Source: SZUA-365 sp034002405
Lineage (GTDB): Bacteria > Bacteroidota > Ignavibacteria > SZUA-365
Reading direction: 5' to 3'
NCBI GenBank assembly: GCA_034002405.1
Contig: JAVFAS010000019.1
Span: forward strand, 1 to 48,892
DNA: 48,892 bases
The notes under the pieces were generated by a model that was not told where the DNA came from, did not search any database, and was given only the letters and a program-made list of their open reading frames with translations. Below, piece by piece: positions 1-9,014 of this stretch (position 1 is its first letter; each line of letters begins with the position of its first letter). The position numbers and the translations under genes were made by a program.

Positions 1-685
1 CGAGCAGCACGCCGAAACGATAGCGATGCGCGGGGTCGAGACTCGCGGCGAAATACTTCGAGCCGAGGAGAAACATCGATTCGTCAGCCTCGCGGCCGTA
101 GTCCTCGCCGTCGAAGAGGATGAAATCCACGCCAATGGAGGCGCCAGGCCGCGCGGCGTCGTGCCGCGCGAGAATTTCCGCGAGATGGAGCAGCACCGCG
201 ACGCCGCTGGCTCCGTCATTCGCACCGGGAATCGGCCGCGCTGCCCGGATCTCGTCGGTTTCGCGATCGGCCATGGGACGCGAATCCCAATGCGCGCAGA
301 GCAGGATGCGATCGGTCCGGTCGGGGTGGATGCGCGCGATCACATTCGTCAGACGCAACGGCACGCCGTCGTAGCCGGGGATGGCGAAGCGCTGGGTTTC
401 GACCGCGACGCCGAGAGAATCAAAGAAACGGAGATAGAACTCCAGACATTCGGAATGCGCGGGGGAATTCGGCACGCGCGGACCGAACGCGACCTGCCGC
501 TCGAGCAGGGCGAATGCCCGCGTGCCGTCGAAGGTCGGAACGGAGTTCGGGGCAGTGAAGGTGGGCGTCATCGGCTTCTGTTCCGGTTTCTTTTGGCCAC
601 AGGAAACGAACCACCCGCTGGTCGCAAGCAGCAGCACGGACGCAAGCACAGCGGCGAGGCGGGAGAGGGACGCGGATCGTTTCAT
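1..685 (-). CDS. M28-family zinc metallopeptidase, lipoprotein (3' end outside window)
   Basis: The first 228 residues are visible; the gene runs off the left edge. The start ATG at 685 follows a GAGAG ribosome site. The N-terminus is basic, then hydrophobic, and ends in a lipobox-like FVSC (Cys29), so an envelope-anchored lipoprotein is likely. The M28/glutaminyl-cyclase-like fold is shown by three metal-binding blocks: AHWDSRP (His132), GANDGASG (Asp157) and LFDGEDYG (Glu194). The family removes N-terminal amino acids or cyclises glutaminyl peptides with two zinc ions; the specificity cannot be told from this half. It lies downstream of a terminator that closes the larger protease gene, so it should have its own promoter, which I could not identify. 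A glutaminyl-peptide cyclotransferase-like enzyme is the main alternative. Confidence 0.85.
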   Translation of the reverse strand, partial: MKRSASLSRLAAVLASVLLLATSGWFVSCGQKKPEQKPMTPTFTAPNSVPTFDGTRAFALLERQVAFGPRVPNSPAHSECLEFYLRFFDSLGVAVETQRFAIPGYDGVPLRLTNVIARIHPDRTDRILLCAHWDSRPMADRETDEIRAARPIPGANDGASGVAVLLHLAEILARHDAARPGASIGVDFILFDGEDYGREADESMFLLGSKYFAASLDPAHRYRFGVLL

Positions 686-725
686 CTCTCAAGCTATGAA
701 ACTCATGCGATCCGGCAAAATGCAC

Positions 726-759
726 GGGGCCGTCCTTCCATGACAGGAGGGACGGCCCC
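726..759 (-). terminator. Hairpin terminator after the secreted protease gene
   Basis: The arms 726-735 and 750-759 (GGGGCCGTCC) pair perfectly, and the stem extends inward to about 14 bp with one G-U pair. It lies 55 bases past the stop of the minus-strand protease gene. The U-tract on that strand is weak (GTGCATTTTG), so termination may be incomplete. Confidence 0.6.
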
Positions 760-813
760 GGACGGGTATCCACGCATCCGACGTCACACCGGAATGTGAC
801 GCGGTCATGCCGC

Positions 814-3800
814 TTATTCGACGAGCAGCATCTTGCGCGAGAGTCGTTCGCCGCCGAAACGCAACTCATACAGATAGACGCCGGCGGAGAGACCGTCCGC
901 GTCGAAGCGCACCGAATAGGTCCCCGCTGCAAATTCGCCGTCGGCGAGCACCGCGACCTCCTGTCCATAACTGTTGAACACGGACAGATGCGCCATCCCG
1001 CGTTCGGGCAGCGCGAAGGTGATGGTGGAGGAGGGGTTGAAGGGATTCGGATAATTCTGTCCGAGTTGCAGCGTCGACGGCGCCGGCGTGCGTTCGATGC
1101 CGACCAGCGCCTGGTTGATGTCGAGAATCTCGATGTCGTCGACCGCCGCTTCCACCAGCGAACCCGGTTCCTCATCGGCGGCGGTGAAGCGCAGGTTCAT
1201 GGTCGGAGTCAGGTCGATGATGTCGCGGAGCACGTAGACGAAGGGCTTCCAGGAGGCATCCGTGACCATGGTCCGTTCGAGGATTTCCCATTGCGAACCG
1301 CCATCGCTGGAAATACGGACGGTCCAATAATCACTGTTCGGTTCGGCGCCCGCGTTGTTGGAATACCAGCGATAATACCGCAGCACCGGCTGGATCATCC
1401 CCGACAGGTCGATGTCGGGCGAGGCGAGCGTCGTCTCGCCATCATCGATGTCCGCCGTGCCGAGTCCGGCGCCACGTGACGCATTTCCGGTGACCCAGCA
1501 GCGCGTCTTGTTCGCGCCGGGGGTGTGATCTTCATTGGGCTGAACATACGGCACGTCTCCCTCGCGACCGAGCTGTGTGTTCCAGGTCCCGACCGGAACC
1601 TCGCGCACCCATTCGCCGGTCGTCGCGTCGGTGAACACGCGCCAATCGTCCTGCTGTTCTCCATCATGGAAATAGCGTTGCTCGTAGCCGACGAGGAACA
1701 GGTAGCTCGCGCTCGGGGCATTGAGCGGCTCGCGCAGGCTGCCACCGAAATTATCGAAGGCTTCGATATAATATCGGACAATCGTGCCCGCTTTCTGCGG
1801 CGGGATGAGACCGCTGAAGGTCTGCGTCGACGGATCGTAGCCGATGGTCAGCCGCGTGCTTGTCTGCCAGTCGTCACTGGAGAAGACCACGTCCACCTGG
1901 GTGACATGCAGCAGATCGAGACTGATCTCGCCGGCGATACGCGCCGTGCCGCTGATTTCGTACGGCTCGGAGACGCTGTGCTGATCGGGCATGCCCGCGT
2001 GCAGGACGAGCAGGGCGGAGCCGGGGATGCCATGGGCGCGGAACGCAGGAATGATGACATCGGAATTGGGGGTGCCGTTGGACAGGTCGCCGTCATTGTC
2101 ATCGGCGATGAGAAATTCGAGGAAATAATCCGCCAGCGCTTCGCCCAGCGAAGAGCCGTCCGGTGTGCCAAACATCGCGTCCATATACAACTGGGCGGTC
2201 TTCTGCGTGCCGAGCGCCTTGCGCACATCCCACACCGCGCCGGTGAGGATCATGCCGTCGTCATGGATTTCGTTGACCACATTTTCCGGGTAGCGCCGCG
2301 TGTTGTCGGAATTGCGAATGATCCCGTTGTTCTGTCCACTCTTGAGAAAACCGAGGCCAATGCGCGGGTCGTCACTGAGCATGTTCGCGACGATGTCGGC
2401 CACGGCTTCCTTGATCGCGCCATTGGAGGGCGGACGCCCGGTGAGATTCGCGGTCAGCCAGATATGAATCCCGTGTCCGTATTCATGATGGATCACCGAG
2501 GCGATTTCTCCCGTGTTGCCGCATTGCATGCTGGACTTGAAGAAATTCACACCGCGTCCGTCGAAGAAGGCATTGCATTCGCTGTTGATTTCCACGAGAC
2601 CGGGCACCTGCGCATCGAGATTCGACAGTGCCGGGGCGGCGCTGAGTGAGCGGGCGAAATCGCGCACGAGGTTGATGTGATAGAAGGTGTTCCGCGCGGA
2701 CGCGATGGAATTCGTGTTGTCCCACACGATCTCGAGATCCTGTCCCGCGGCGACCGTCATTGTCTGCAGCGCATTGGCGGGTGTCCCGCCGGAGACCCGT
2801 GTCGTGTCGTCGCGCATCGCGATCGCATACGGACCGGACAGTCGCGTGATGAGCGAACCGGTGGTCTCCGACCCGAGATCGGCGGTGAAACGTCCGTCGT
2901 CATCGGTGGTGTACATCCGGCCGGCTACCCACACATAGGCGTTTTTCGCGGGCACCGTTCGTTCCGTCGACATGAAATAGGTCTTTTCGAAGACGTTGAT
3001 CATCACACGGCCGTTGACGACATTCGCGGACGCATTCGGACCGTCGCCGCCATGCAGGGAGTGGATCCTGTTTTCGCGCCAGACGATGTTGCCACTGTGC
3101 GCGTCGACGTAGGTGTCCCATTCTTCCTCGAACGACGCGCGTACCACGAAGTTGTACACGAGGCGATAATCGATGCGATCGGGGTAACGCAGCGGGAGAA
3201 TGTACAGCGTCCCACCCGAAACATGGTCGTTCGACGCGGTATACGGCAAGCCGGCCTTGGCGAATTCCCGCGCTGCTTCCTTCGCGATGCCCGGACGGGA
3301 GTCCACCGTGATGCCGGCGTGATAATCGGAGCCGAACATGAAGACCTTGCCCTGCAGGCTCATGCGGAGATCGACGTGAGAGAAGAGGACATCGATGCCC
3401 TCATGGGTCTGGATGTATTTCTGGTAGACTTTTCCCCCCACGATTTCCGAGTAGAGGAGACGGAGATTGCGCGGATCGGCATTGAGCACGCGGGCGTGCT
3501 GCTCGATGAAACGTCTGCCCGCCTGCGGCGCGTTGAGCAGATTGAGCGCCGGAAATCCGTCGATCGGAATGCCGCGGCCCCACGCACGATGGGGTGTGCG
3601 CCGCATGGCATCATAGCGGAAATTCCATGCCGTGTTCTCGAGCGCGAAGTCCCGAAACGCGGTGTGGGCCTTGGAAAGGGATGTTGATTCCTGGTAGTTG
3701 GCATGCGTGAGTACCACATGCGCGTCGGGGAGAGGAACGGCGATGCCTTCATCCGCGTCATGGCGGTGCTGGGCGATCGACAGTGCGCTCACGGACACGA

Positions 3801-3831
3801 TCAACATGGCCGCGAACAGAGATCTAATCAT
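814..3831 (-). CDS. Secreted M4/M36-like metalloprotease with C-terminal T9SS-type sorting domain
   Basis: The product has 1005 residues. The ATG at 3831 follows GAGGA and gives a clean signal peptide (MIRSLFAAMLIVSVSALSIAQ, cut near residue 21); the open frame extends upstream but without a sensible start. Residues of about 80-250 look like an FTP/propeptide inhibitory region. The catalytic zinc motif HEYGH is at about 449-453, and the third ligand is probably Glu475 in EAVADI. A beta-rich region follows, then a final 80-residue domain beginning LGQNYPNPFNPSSTI and ending KMLLVE. That is the Por/type IX-style sorting tail common in Ignavibacteria and Chlorobi relatives. The protein is therefore probably an extracellular or cell-surface endopeptidase. 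No secretion machinery is in the window. Assignment to M36 (fungalysin) rather than M4 is uncertain. Confidence 0.88.
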   Translation of the reverse strand: MIRSLFAAMLIVSVSALSIAQHRHDADEGIAVPLPDAHVVLTHANYQESTSLSKAHTAFRDFALENTAWNFRYDAMRRTPHRAWGRGIPIDGFPALNLLNAPQAGRRFIEQHARVLNADPRNLRLLYSEIVGGKVYQKYIQTHEGIDVLFSHVDLRMSLQGKVFMFGSDYHAGITVDSRPGIAKEAAREFAKAGLPYTASNDHVSGGTLYILPLRYPDRIDYRLVYNFVVRASFEEEWDTYVDAHSGNIVWRENRIHSLHGGDGPNASANVVNGRVMINVFEKTYFMSTERTVPAKNAYVWVAGRMYTTDDDGRFTADLGSETTGSLITRLSGPYAIAMRDDTTRVSGGTPANALQTMTVAAGQDLEIVWDNTNSIASARNTFYHINLVRDFARSLSAAPALSNLDAQVPGLVEINSECNAFFDGRGVNFFKSSMQCGNTGEIASVIHHEYGHGIHIWLTANLTGRPPSNGAIKEAVADIVANMLSDDPRIGLGFLKSGQNNGIIRNSDNTRRYPENVVNEIHDDGMILTGAVWDVRKALGTQKTAQLYMDAMFGTPDGSSLGEALADYFLEFLIADDNDGDLSNGTPNSDVIIPAFRAHGIPGSALLVLHAGMPDQHSVSEPYEISGTARIAGEISLDLLHVTQVDVVFSSDDWQTSTRLTIGYDPSTQTFSGLIPPQKAGTIVRYYIEAFDNFGGSLREPLNAPSASYLFLVGYEQRYFHDGEQQDDWRVFTDATTGEWVREVPVGTWNTQLGREGDVPYVQPNEDHTPGANKTRCWVTGNASRGAGLGTADIDDGETTLASPDIDLSGMIQPVLRYYRWYSNNAGAEPNSDYWTVRISSDGGSQWEILERTMVTDASWKPFVYVLRDIIDLTPTMNLRFTAADEEPGSLVEAAVDDIEILDINQALVGIERTPAPSTLQLGQNYPNPFNPSSTITFALPERGMAHLSVFNSYGQEVAVLADGEFAAGTYSVRFDADGLSAGVYLYELRFGGERLSRKMLLVE

Positions 3832-3956
3832 ACGGGTCCTCGTGAGATGATGAATGCCGGGGAAGCGGGGATGAGCGCTCCCCTGCCGGATGGGAATTGC
3901 GTCGAGGTTGAAAGAATGGCCGTGGCCGGACAATGCGGTCAATCAGATATTCAGGA

Positions 3957-3985
3957 ATATTAGCGGATTTCGAGACGGAAATCAA
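3957..3985 (-). promoter_or_regulatory. Promoter of the secreted protease gene
   Basis: On the minus strand TTGATT (3985-3980) and TAATAT (3962-3957) are separated by 17 bases. The predicted start of transcription is near 3950, giving a leader of about 120 bases. The -35 box overlaps the stop codon of the upstream ABC gene, so the protease can be transcribed separately from it. Confidence 0.6.
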
Positions 3986-4980
3986 TACGAAACGTCACTC
4001 CGATGAGATGCGCGACGCGGCCGATCGATGCGCACCTGCGCGGTGTTCCAGCACGCCACCGCATGGCCCGCGCCGTTTGCCTCGAGCTGGGGTTCGTGCA
4101 GCACGCAGGTTTCAGTGGCGTAGTTGCAACGGGACTGGAAATTGCATCCCGCGGGGTAGTGTGTCGGGCGAGGGACCTGTCCGGGAATGATCGTCAGTCG
4201 ATCCTTGGGACGATGCGATGCGGGCATCGAGGCCAGAAGGCCGACGGTGTAGGGATGACGCGGCTGATGGAAGATGTCGCGCACGCTGCCGCATTCGACG
4301 ATGTGCGATGCATACATGATCGCCACGCGGTCGCAGGTTTCGGCCACCACGCCGAGATCATGCGTGATCAGCAGCATGGACATCCCATGGTCGGTGCGCA
4401 ATTCTTTCATCAACTGCAGGACCTGTGCTTGCACCGTCACATCGATGGCGGTCGTGGGTTCGTCGGCGATCAACACCGACGGGTGGGAGACGAGTCCCAT
4501 CGCGATCATGACGCGTTGGCGCATCCCGCCGGATAACTGATGGGGAAAGACGGCCATGGCGTCATGCGGATCGGCGATGCCGACACGGGAGAGGACCTCC
4601 ACGGCACGGTCATAGGCTTCGGTCCACCCGAGATGGCCGTGATACAACAATCCTTCCGTGAGCTGGTCGCCGATGCTGAACACCGGATTGAGCGAGGTCA
4701 TGGGTTCCTGGAATACCATGGCGATTTCGCGTCCGCGCACATCCCGCATCTGCCGCTCGGTAAGGGCGAGCAGGTCGCGATTCGCGAACAGCACCTCCCC
4801 GCGCGCGATGCGGCCCGGACGCTGGATCAATCGCATGACCGAGAGTGCCGTGACGGTCTTGCCGCAGCCGGATTCGCCGACAATGCCCAGGGTCTCTCCA
4901 CGATGCAGGGTGAAGGACACATCGTCGACGGCGACGGCACGCCCCTCGCTGGTGTCGAACACCGTCGTGAGGTTGTTCAC
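3982..4980 (-). CDS. OppD/DppD-type oligopeptide ABC transporter ATP-binding protein
   Basis: A 332-residue ATPase that would power uptake of peptides or similar solutes at the inner membrane. Walker A GESGCGKT is at residues 35-42, the signature LSGGMRQR at 149-156 and Walker B VLIADEP at 169-175. The C-terminal oligopeptide-transporter extension has the usual Cys cluster (CNFQSRCNYATETC and a later AVACW). No permease or binding-protein gene is beside it. The start is doubtful: the chosen codon is GTG without a ribosome site. The reading frame stays open for a further 23 codons upstream, which read SEPILR just before the start, typical of the family's N-terminus, yet they contain no ATG, GTG or TTG before a TGA. 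Confidence 0.9.
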   Translation of the reverse strand: MNNLTTVFDTSEGRAVAVDDVSFTLHRGETLGIVGESGCGKTVTALSVMRLIQRPGRIARGEVLFANRDLLALTERQMRDVRGREIAMVFQEPMTSLNPVFSIGDQLTEGLLYHGHLGWTEAYDRAVEVLSRVGIADPHDAMAVFPHQLSGGMRQRVMIAMGLVSHPSVLIADEPTTAIDVTVQAQVLQLMKELRTDHGMSMLLITHDLGVVAETCDRVAIMYASHIVECGSVRDIFHQPRHPYTVGLLASMPASHRPKDRLTIIPGQVPRPTHYPAGCNFQSRCNYATETCVLHEPQLEANGAGHAVACWNTAQVRIDRPRRASHRSDVSY

Positions 4981-5126
4981 GCGCAGGATCGGTTCGGATG
5001 CCTGCGGGAGCGGTTCGCGGGGCTGCGGGCGTGCTTCGATGATCGGTACTCGTCAGGTGAGAGGGACGCGCGACGCCCGGGTAAAATACCGCGCCGGTCA
5101 GGAAGAGACAACCGTCGGGGCGGTAT

Positions 5127-5155
5127 TTGTCTGGGCTTCATGGCTGATGTATTTT
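5127..5155 (+). promoter_or_regulatory. Promoter of the carboxyltransferase operon
   Basis: TTGTCT (5127-5132) and TATTTT (5150-5155) are 17 bases apart. Transcription would begin near 5162, about 20 bases before the ATG at 5181. It sits in the 200-base gap between divergent genes. Confidence 0.6.
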
Positions 5156-5180
5156 CCACCCGACGTACCACAAGCGTGAC

Positions 5181-6839
5181 ATGCCCATGGAAACAGACAA
5201 TTCCCGACCGCAAGGCCCGGCCTTCGAAGTAAATGCCGACGCGATGCAGAATCTCGTCCGCGTGCTGGAGGCACGTGCGGCGCAGGTGAAACGCGGCGGG
5301 GGGGCGAAGCCCATCGAGCGCCATCATGCGCGCGGCAAGTTGACCGCCCGCGAGCGCATCGCCGGTCTGCTCGATGATGGGAGTCCGTTTCTCGAGATCG
5401 GCCTGTTCACGGCCTGGGAAATGTACGAGGAATACGGTGGCGCGCCGTCCTCGGGCACGGTGTTCGGAATCGGTCGCATTCACGGACGGGACTGCGTCAT
5501 CGTTGCCAACGACGCCACGGTCAAGGCCGGCGCATGGTTTCCCATCACCGCGAAGAAGAATCTTCGCGCGCAGGAAATCGCGATGGAGAATCATCTCCCG
5601 ATCATCTATCTCGTGGATTCCGCCGGTGTGTTTCTCCCGATGCAGGACGAAATCTTTCCGGATAAAGAGCATTTCGGACGGATATTCCGGAATAACGCGG
5701 TGATGTCGTCGATGGGCATTCCACAGCTTGCGGCCATCATGGGGTATTGCGTGGCGGGTGGGGCCTATCTGCCGATCATGAGCGACGAAGCGTTGATCGT
5801 CGAGAATACCGGCACCGTTTTCCTCGCCGGTGCCCATCTCGTGAAGGCCGCGATCGGCGAGGAAATCGACAATGAATCGCTCGGCGGCGCGCGCGTCCAC
5901 AGCGAAGTCAGTGGCGTCACCGACTACCGCATGCCCGATGATGGCACCACGCTGCGCACGATCCGTGATCTGATCGCGAAACTCGGTCGTCGCGGCAACG
6001 CGGGATTCGACCGCATCCCCTCGGTCGCGCCGCGTCGTCCCGCGGAGGATCTCCACGGACTCGTCCCGAAGGACCGCTCGAAACCGTTCGACACCCATGA
6101 GCTGATCGCCTGCATCGTCGACGACCAGGAATTCGTCGAGTACAAGGCCGAATACGGACGCTCGATCATCTGTGCCTACGCGCGTCTCGATGGCTGGGCG
6201 GTGGGCATCGTCGCCAATCAGCGCAGCATCGTCCGAAGCGGCACGGGAGAAATGCAGATTGGCGGTGTGATCTACAGCGACAGCGCGGACAAGGCCACGC
6301 GCTTCATCATGAATTGCAACCAGAAGCGCATCCCCCTCGTGTTCCTGCAGGATGTGACCGGATTCATGATCGGCAGTCGCGCCGAGCATGGCGGCATCAT
6401 CAAGGACGGGGCAAAAATGGTGAATGCGGTCGCAAACTCCGTTGTCCCCAAGATCACCATCATCATCGGCAATTCGTACGGTGCGGGCAATTACGCCATG
6501 TGCGGCAAGGCCTATGACCCGCGCTTCATTTTCGCATGGCCGTCGGCACGGATCGCGGTAATGGGCGGCGCCCAGGCGAGCCGGACACTGCTCGAAATCC
6601 GCCTCTCGCAAATGGAGCGGGATGGACGCCACATCAGCGAGGAAGAGCAGCAGGAACTGCTGCGCAGCATCCAGGCGCAGTACGATGCGCAGACGAGTCC
6701 CTACTACGCTGCCGCGCGATTGTGGGTCGATGGGATCATCGATCCCGTCGATACCCGCGCGGTGATCAGCCACTGCATCGCCATCACCGACAACAATCCC
6801 GATGTGCCGCGCTTTAATCCCGGCGTGATCCAGACCTGA
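5181..6839 (+). CDS. Acyl-CoA carboxylase carboxyltransferase (beta) subunit, methylcrotonyl-CoA carboxylase-like
   Basis: A 552-residue crotonase-fold carboxyltransferase that moves the carboxyl group from biotin to an acyl-CoA. The N-terminal half has ANDATVKAG, LRAQEIAMENHLPIIYLVDS and PDKEHFGRIF, and the C-terminal half has GNSYGAGNYAMCGKAYDPRF. These resemble methylcrotonyl-CoA carboxylase beta more than propionyl- or acetyl-CoA carboxylase, so branched-chain (leucine) breakdown is a reasonable guess, but substrate cannot be fixed from motifs. Its likely partners, biotin carboxylase and biotin carrier, lie at 43684-45733. It heads an operon with the next two genes (gaps of 5 and 6 bases). 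The ribosome site is weak, and an in-frame ATG at 5187 is an alternative start. Confidence 0.93.
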   Translation: MPMETDNSRPQGPAFEVNADAMQNLVRVLEARAAQVKRGGGAKPIERHHARGKLTARERIAGLLDDGSPFLEIGLFTAWEMYEEYGGAPSSGTVFGIGRIHGRDCVIVANDATVKAGAWFPITAKKNLRAQEIAMENHLPIIYLVDSAGVFLPMQDEIFPDKEHFGRIFRNNAVMSSMGIPQLAAIMGYCVAGGAYLPIMSDEALIVENTGTVFLAGAHLVKAAIGEEIDNESLGGARVHSEVSGVTDYRMPDDGTTLRTIRDLIAKLGRRGNAGFDRIPSVAPRRPAEDLHGLVPKDRSKPFDTHELIACIVDDQEFVEYKAEYGRSIICAYARLDGWAVGIVANQRSIVRSGTGEMQIGGVIYSDSADKATRFIMNCNQKRIPLVFLQDVTGFMIGSRAEHGGIIKDGAKMVNAVANSVVPKITIIIGNSYGAGNYAMCGKAYDPRFIFAWPSARIAVMGGAQASRTLLEIRLSQMERDGRHISEEEQQELLRSIQAQYDAQTSPYYAAARLWVDGIIDPVDTRAVISHCIAITDNNPDVPRFNPGVIQT

Positions 6840-6844
6840 CCGCG

Positions 6845-7573
6845 GTGCGGGTCCGTCATGGCATACTGCTCGCCGGGGCGCTGCTGCTCGGCACCGGCGT
6901 GGCACACGCGCAGCCGGAATACGGATCGGCGGAGGGTCGTTCGCCGGCGCGCGCGCGATCGGACGGCATCTGGCCCGCCCTGCGGCGCACGATCTTGCCA
7001 CGGGAGCTCAGTCTCGTCTACGACTTGCGCGGCGACATCGCCGCATTACCGCGCCTGCAGCCGCGGAGCCGGGAAGGAGATCTTGACCGTCTCGATGCGA
7101 TCTATCGCCGCGCGGTGTATCGTGCCGAGGGCGATGCCGCCCTGGCGCTGTTCGCGCTCGGTTTCGCGACATTGCCCTATCACACCTTTCCGGCGCGCAT
7201 TCCGCTGCTGGATTTCGGAGTGATCGTGCCGGTTTCCACCGAATCGTCGGAGGCTTTCACGCGGCGCATGGAGGCATTGCCGGGACTCCTGCTCCCTGAT
7301 TCGCCACCACAGCTCGACCGCGACAAACTTCCGCATTTTTTCGGGAGCGCCTGGCTGCAGGTCACGATGCGGGATGAGGAACTCACCGCCCTGGCGGGTG
7401 AGCTGCTGGAGATCGGCGAGGAAGTATTCAAACTCGAGGGATTTCGCGACGAGCGCGATCTCGTGGTGAACCGCCTCGGCGCCCGCTTCGGTCTGGCGTT
7501 GCAACGACATCGGCGCGTTATGCCGTCCGACCTGTTTCGCAGCGTGCGCGACACCATCACTCTCCACCAATGA
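6845..7573 (+). CDS. Exported protein with YfiM/DUF2279-like domain
   Basis: A 242-residue protein starting with GTG five bases after the carboxyltransferase stop. The N-terminus is a signal peptide (ILLAGALLLGTGVAHA, cleavage near residue 22). Residues of about 158-225 contain KLPHFFGSAWL, then GEEVFKLEGF and RDLVVNRLGARFG. That spacing of HFFGS, Glu and RDLxxNxxG resembles the YfiM/DUF2279 family of small envelope proteins, whose role is poorly known. The region before it is rich in Arg, Pro and Leu and has no feature I recognise. Co-transcription with a carboxylase gene and a sigma-54 activator gives no clear functional clue. The family match is by eye. Confidence 0.75.
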   Translation: MRVRHGILLAGALLLGTGVAHAQPEYGSAEGRSPARARSDGIWPALRRTILPRELSLVYDLRGDIAALPRLQPRSREGDLDRLDAIYRRAVYRAEGDAALALFALGFATLPYHTFPARIPLLDFGVIVPVSTESSEAFTRRMEALPGLLLPDSPPQLDRDKLPHFFGSAWLQVTMRDEELTALAGELLEIGEEVFKLEGFRDERDLVVNRLGARFGLALQRHRRVMPSDLFRSVRDTITLHQ

Positions 7574-7579
7574 CGAACC

Positions 7580-8938
7580 ATGGCAGCACATCGCATCCTT
7601 ATCGTGGACGACGAACGAAGCATCCGGGAGATGCTCCGCATGACACTGGAATACGAGGGCTTCGTCTGTGACGAGGCGGAAAGCGGACTCAAGGGTCTGG
7701 AATGCATGGCCACCTGTCTGCCCGATGCCGTGATCCTCGATGTGAAAATGTCAGGGATCGACGGCATCGAAACACTCGAGCGCATGCGGGCCGCGTATCC
7801 GGAGGTCCCAGTCGTCCTGCTGACCGGCCATGGGAGCATCGAGACCGCCGTCGAGGCGACGAAGAAGGGTGCGTTCGATTTTCTCGGTAAACCGCCGGAC
7901 CGGGAAAAAATCCTCATTACCCTGCGCAACGCGATTCGTCAGACCGCATTGCTGCGCGAAAACCGCCGCATGCGTGAGGAATTGCAGGGCCCCGACGAGA
8001 TGATCGGTGCATCCCCTCCGATCCGTGCGCTTCGCGAGACCATTCATCGCATCGCACCGACCGAAGCCTATGTGCTCGTGACGGGCGAGAATGGCACGGG
8101 GAAGGAACTCGTCGCGCGGGCGATTCACCGCGGCAGTTCCCGGGCGGGGAAGGATATGATCGAGGTGAACTGCGCGGCGATTCCGCATGACCTGATCGAG
8201 AGCGAACTGTTCGGCCACGAGAAAGGATCGTTCACCGGCGCATCGGCGCAACGCATCGGAAAATTCGAGCAAGCCGACGGAGGCACGCTTTTTCTCGACG
8301 AGATCGGCGACATGAGTCCGTCAGCCCAGGCAAAGGTCCTGCGCGTGCTCGAGGAAGGTACATTCGAGCGCGTCGGCGGCAACGGCCGCATCGCGGTGGA
8401 TGTACGGGTGATCGCCGCGACCAACAAGGATCTTGCGGCGGAAATCCGCGACGGCCGGTTTCGCGAGGATCTTTTCCACCGGCTCAATGTGCTCCCCATT
8501 CACGTGCCACCCCTGCGCGAGCGTCGCGAGGACATTCCGTCCCTCGTGCACTTCTTCCTCTCCGAGGCGAGCCGGAAAAACAAGCTTCCCCTGCGTCGTA
8601 TCGACGAGGAGGCAATGCACCGGTTGCAGGCAATGCGATGGCCGGGCAACGTGCGCGAACTTCGCAACGCGGTCGAGCGGCTGGCGATCATGGCGGCGGA
8701 AGTCGTCACGGCGTCGGATGTCGCGACCTATGTGTTCGGTTCGGGCGATGCCACGGCAACGGAGCTGCCGATGGATGTCTCGTTCGAGGCGTTCAAGGAT
8801 CTGACCGAGGAGATGTTTCTCCGCCGCCAGCTGGAACGCTTCGAATGGAACGTCAGCCGCACGGCGGATGAACTCGGCATGCAGCGCAGTCATCTCTACA
8901 AGAAGATCAATAAATATGGATTGGAGCGGAAGGAATAG
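7580..8938 (+). CDS. NtrC-family sigma-54-dependent response regulator
   Basis: A 452-residue transcription activator. The receiver domain (about 4-118) has acidic residues Asp10 and Asp11, phospho-acceptor Asp54 (VILDVKMSG) and the conserved Lys in FLGKP. The AAA+ domain has Walker A GENGTGKE at about 168-175, Walker B TLFLDEIGD and the sigma-54-contacting loop as GSFTGA instead of GAFTGA. The C-terminal Fis-type helix-turn-helix (WNVSRTADELGMQRSHLYKK) ends the protein. It should activate sigma-54 promoters when phosphorylated by a histidine kinase, but no kinase gene is in the window, so it is an orphan. It ends an operon with the carboxyltransferase and YfiM-like genes. No convincing sigma-54 site was found nearby. 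Confidence 0.95.
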   Translation: MAAHRILIVDDERSIREMLRMTLEYEGFVCDEAESGLKGLECMATCLPDAVILDVKMSGIDGIETLERMRAAYPEVPVVLLTGHGSIETAVEATKKGAFDFLGKPPDREKILITLRNAIRQTALLRENRRMREELQGPDEMIGASPPIRALRETIHRIAPTEAYVLVTGENGTGKELVARAIHRGSSRAGKDMIEVNCAAIPHDLIESELFGHEKGSFTGASAQRIGKFEQADGGTLFLDEIGDMSPSAQAKVLRVLEEGTFERVGGNGRIAVDVRVIAATNKDLAAEIRDGRFREDLFHRLNVLPIHVPPLRERREDIPSLVHFFLSEASRKNKLPLRRIDEEAMHRLQAMRWPGNVRELRNAVERLAIMAAEVVTASDVATYVFGSGDATATELPMDVSFEAFKDLTEEMFLRRQLERFEWNVSRTADELGMQRSHLYKKINKYGLERKE

Positions 8939-9014
8939 CGTGGACATCGACTGGCCGCGCGCGGATGATCGTCTGCCCTTCGGCGGTGAGGACGCACGGC
9001 GCGGGGTCGCGGCA

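Noticed and set aside
4977..7001. 674-codon minus-strand open frame opposite the carboxyltransferase
   Set aside because: The carboxyltransferase has clear family motifs on the plus strand, and the antisense product has none.
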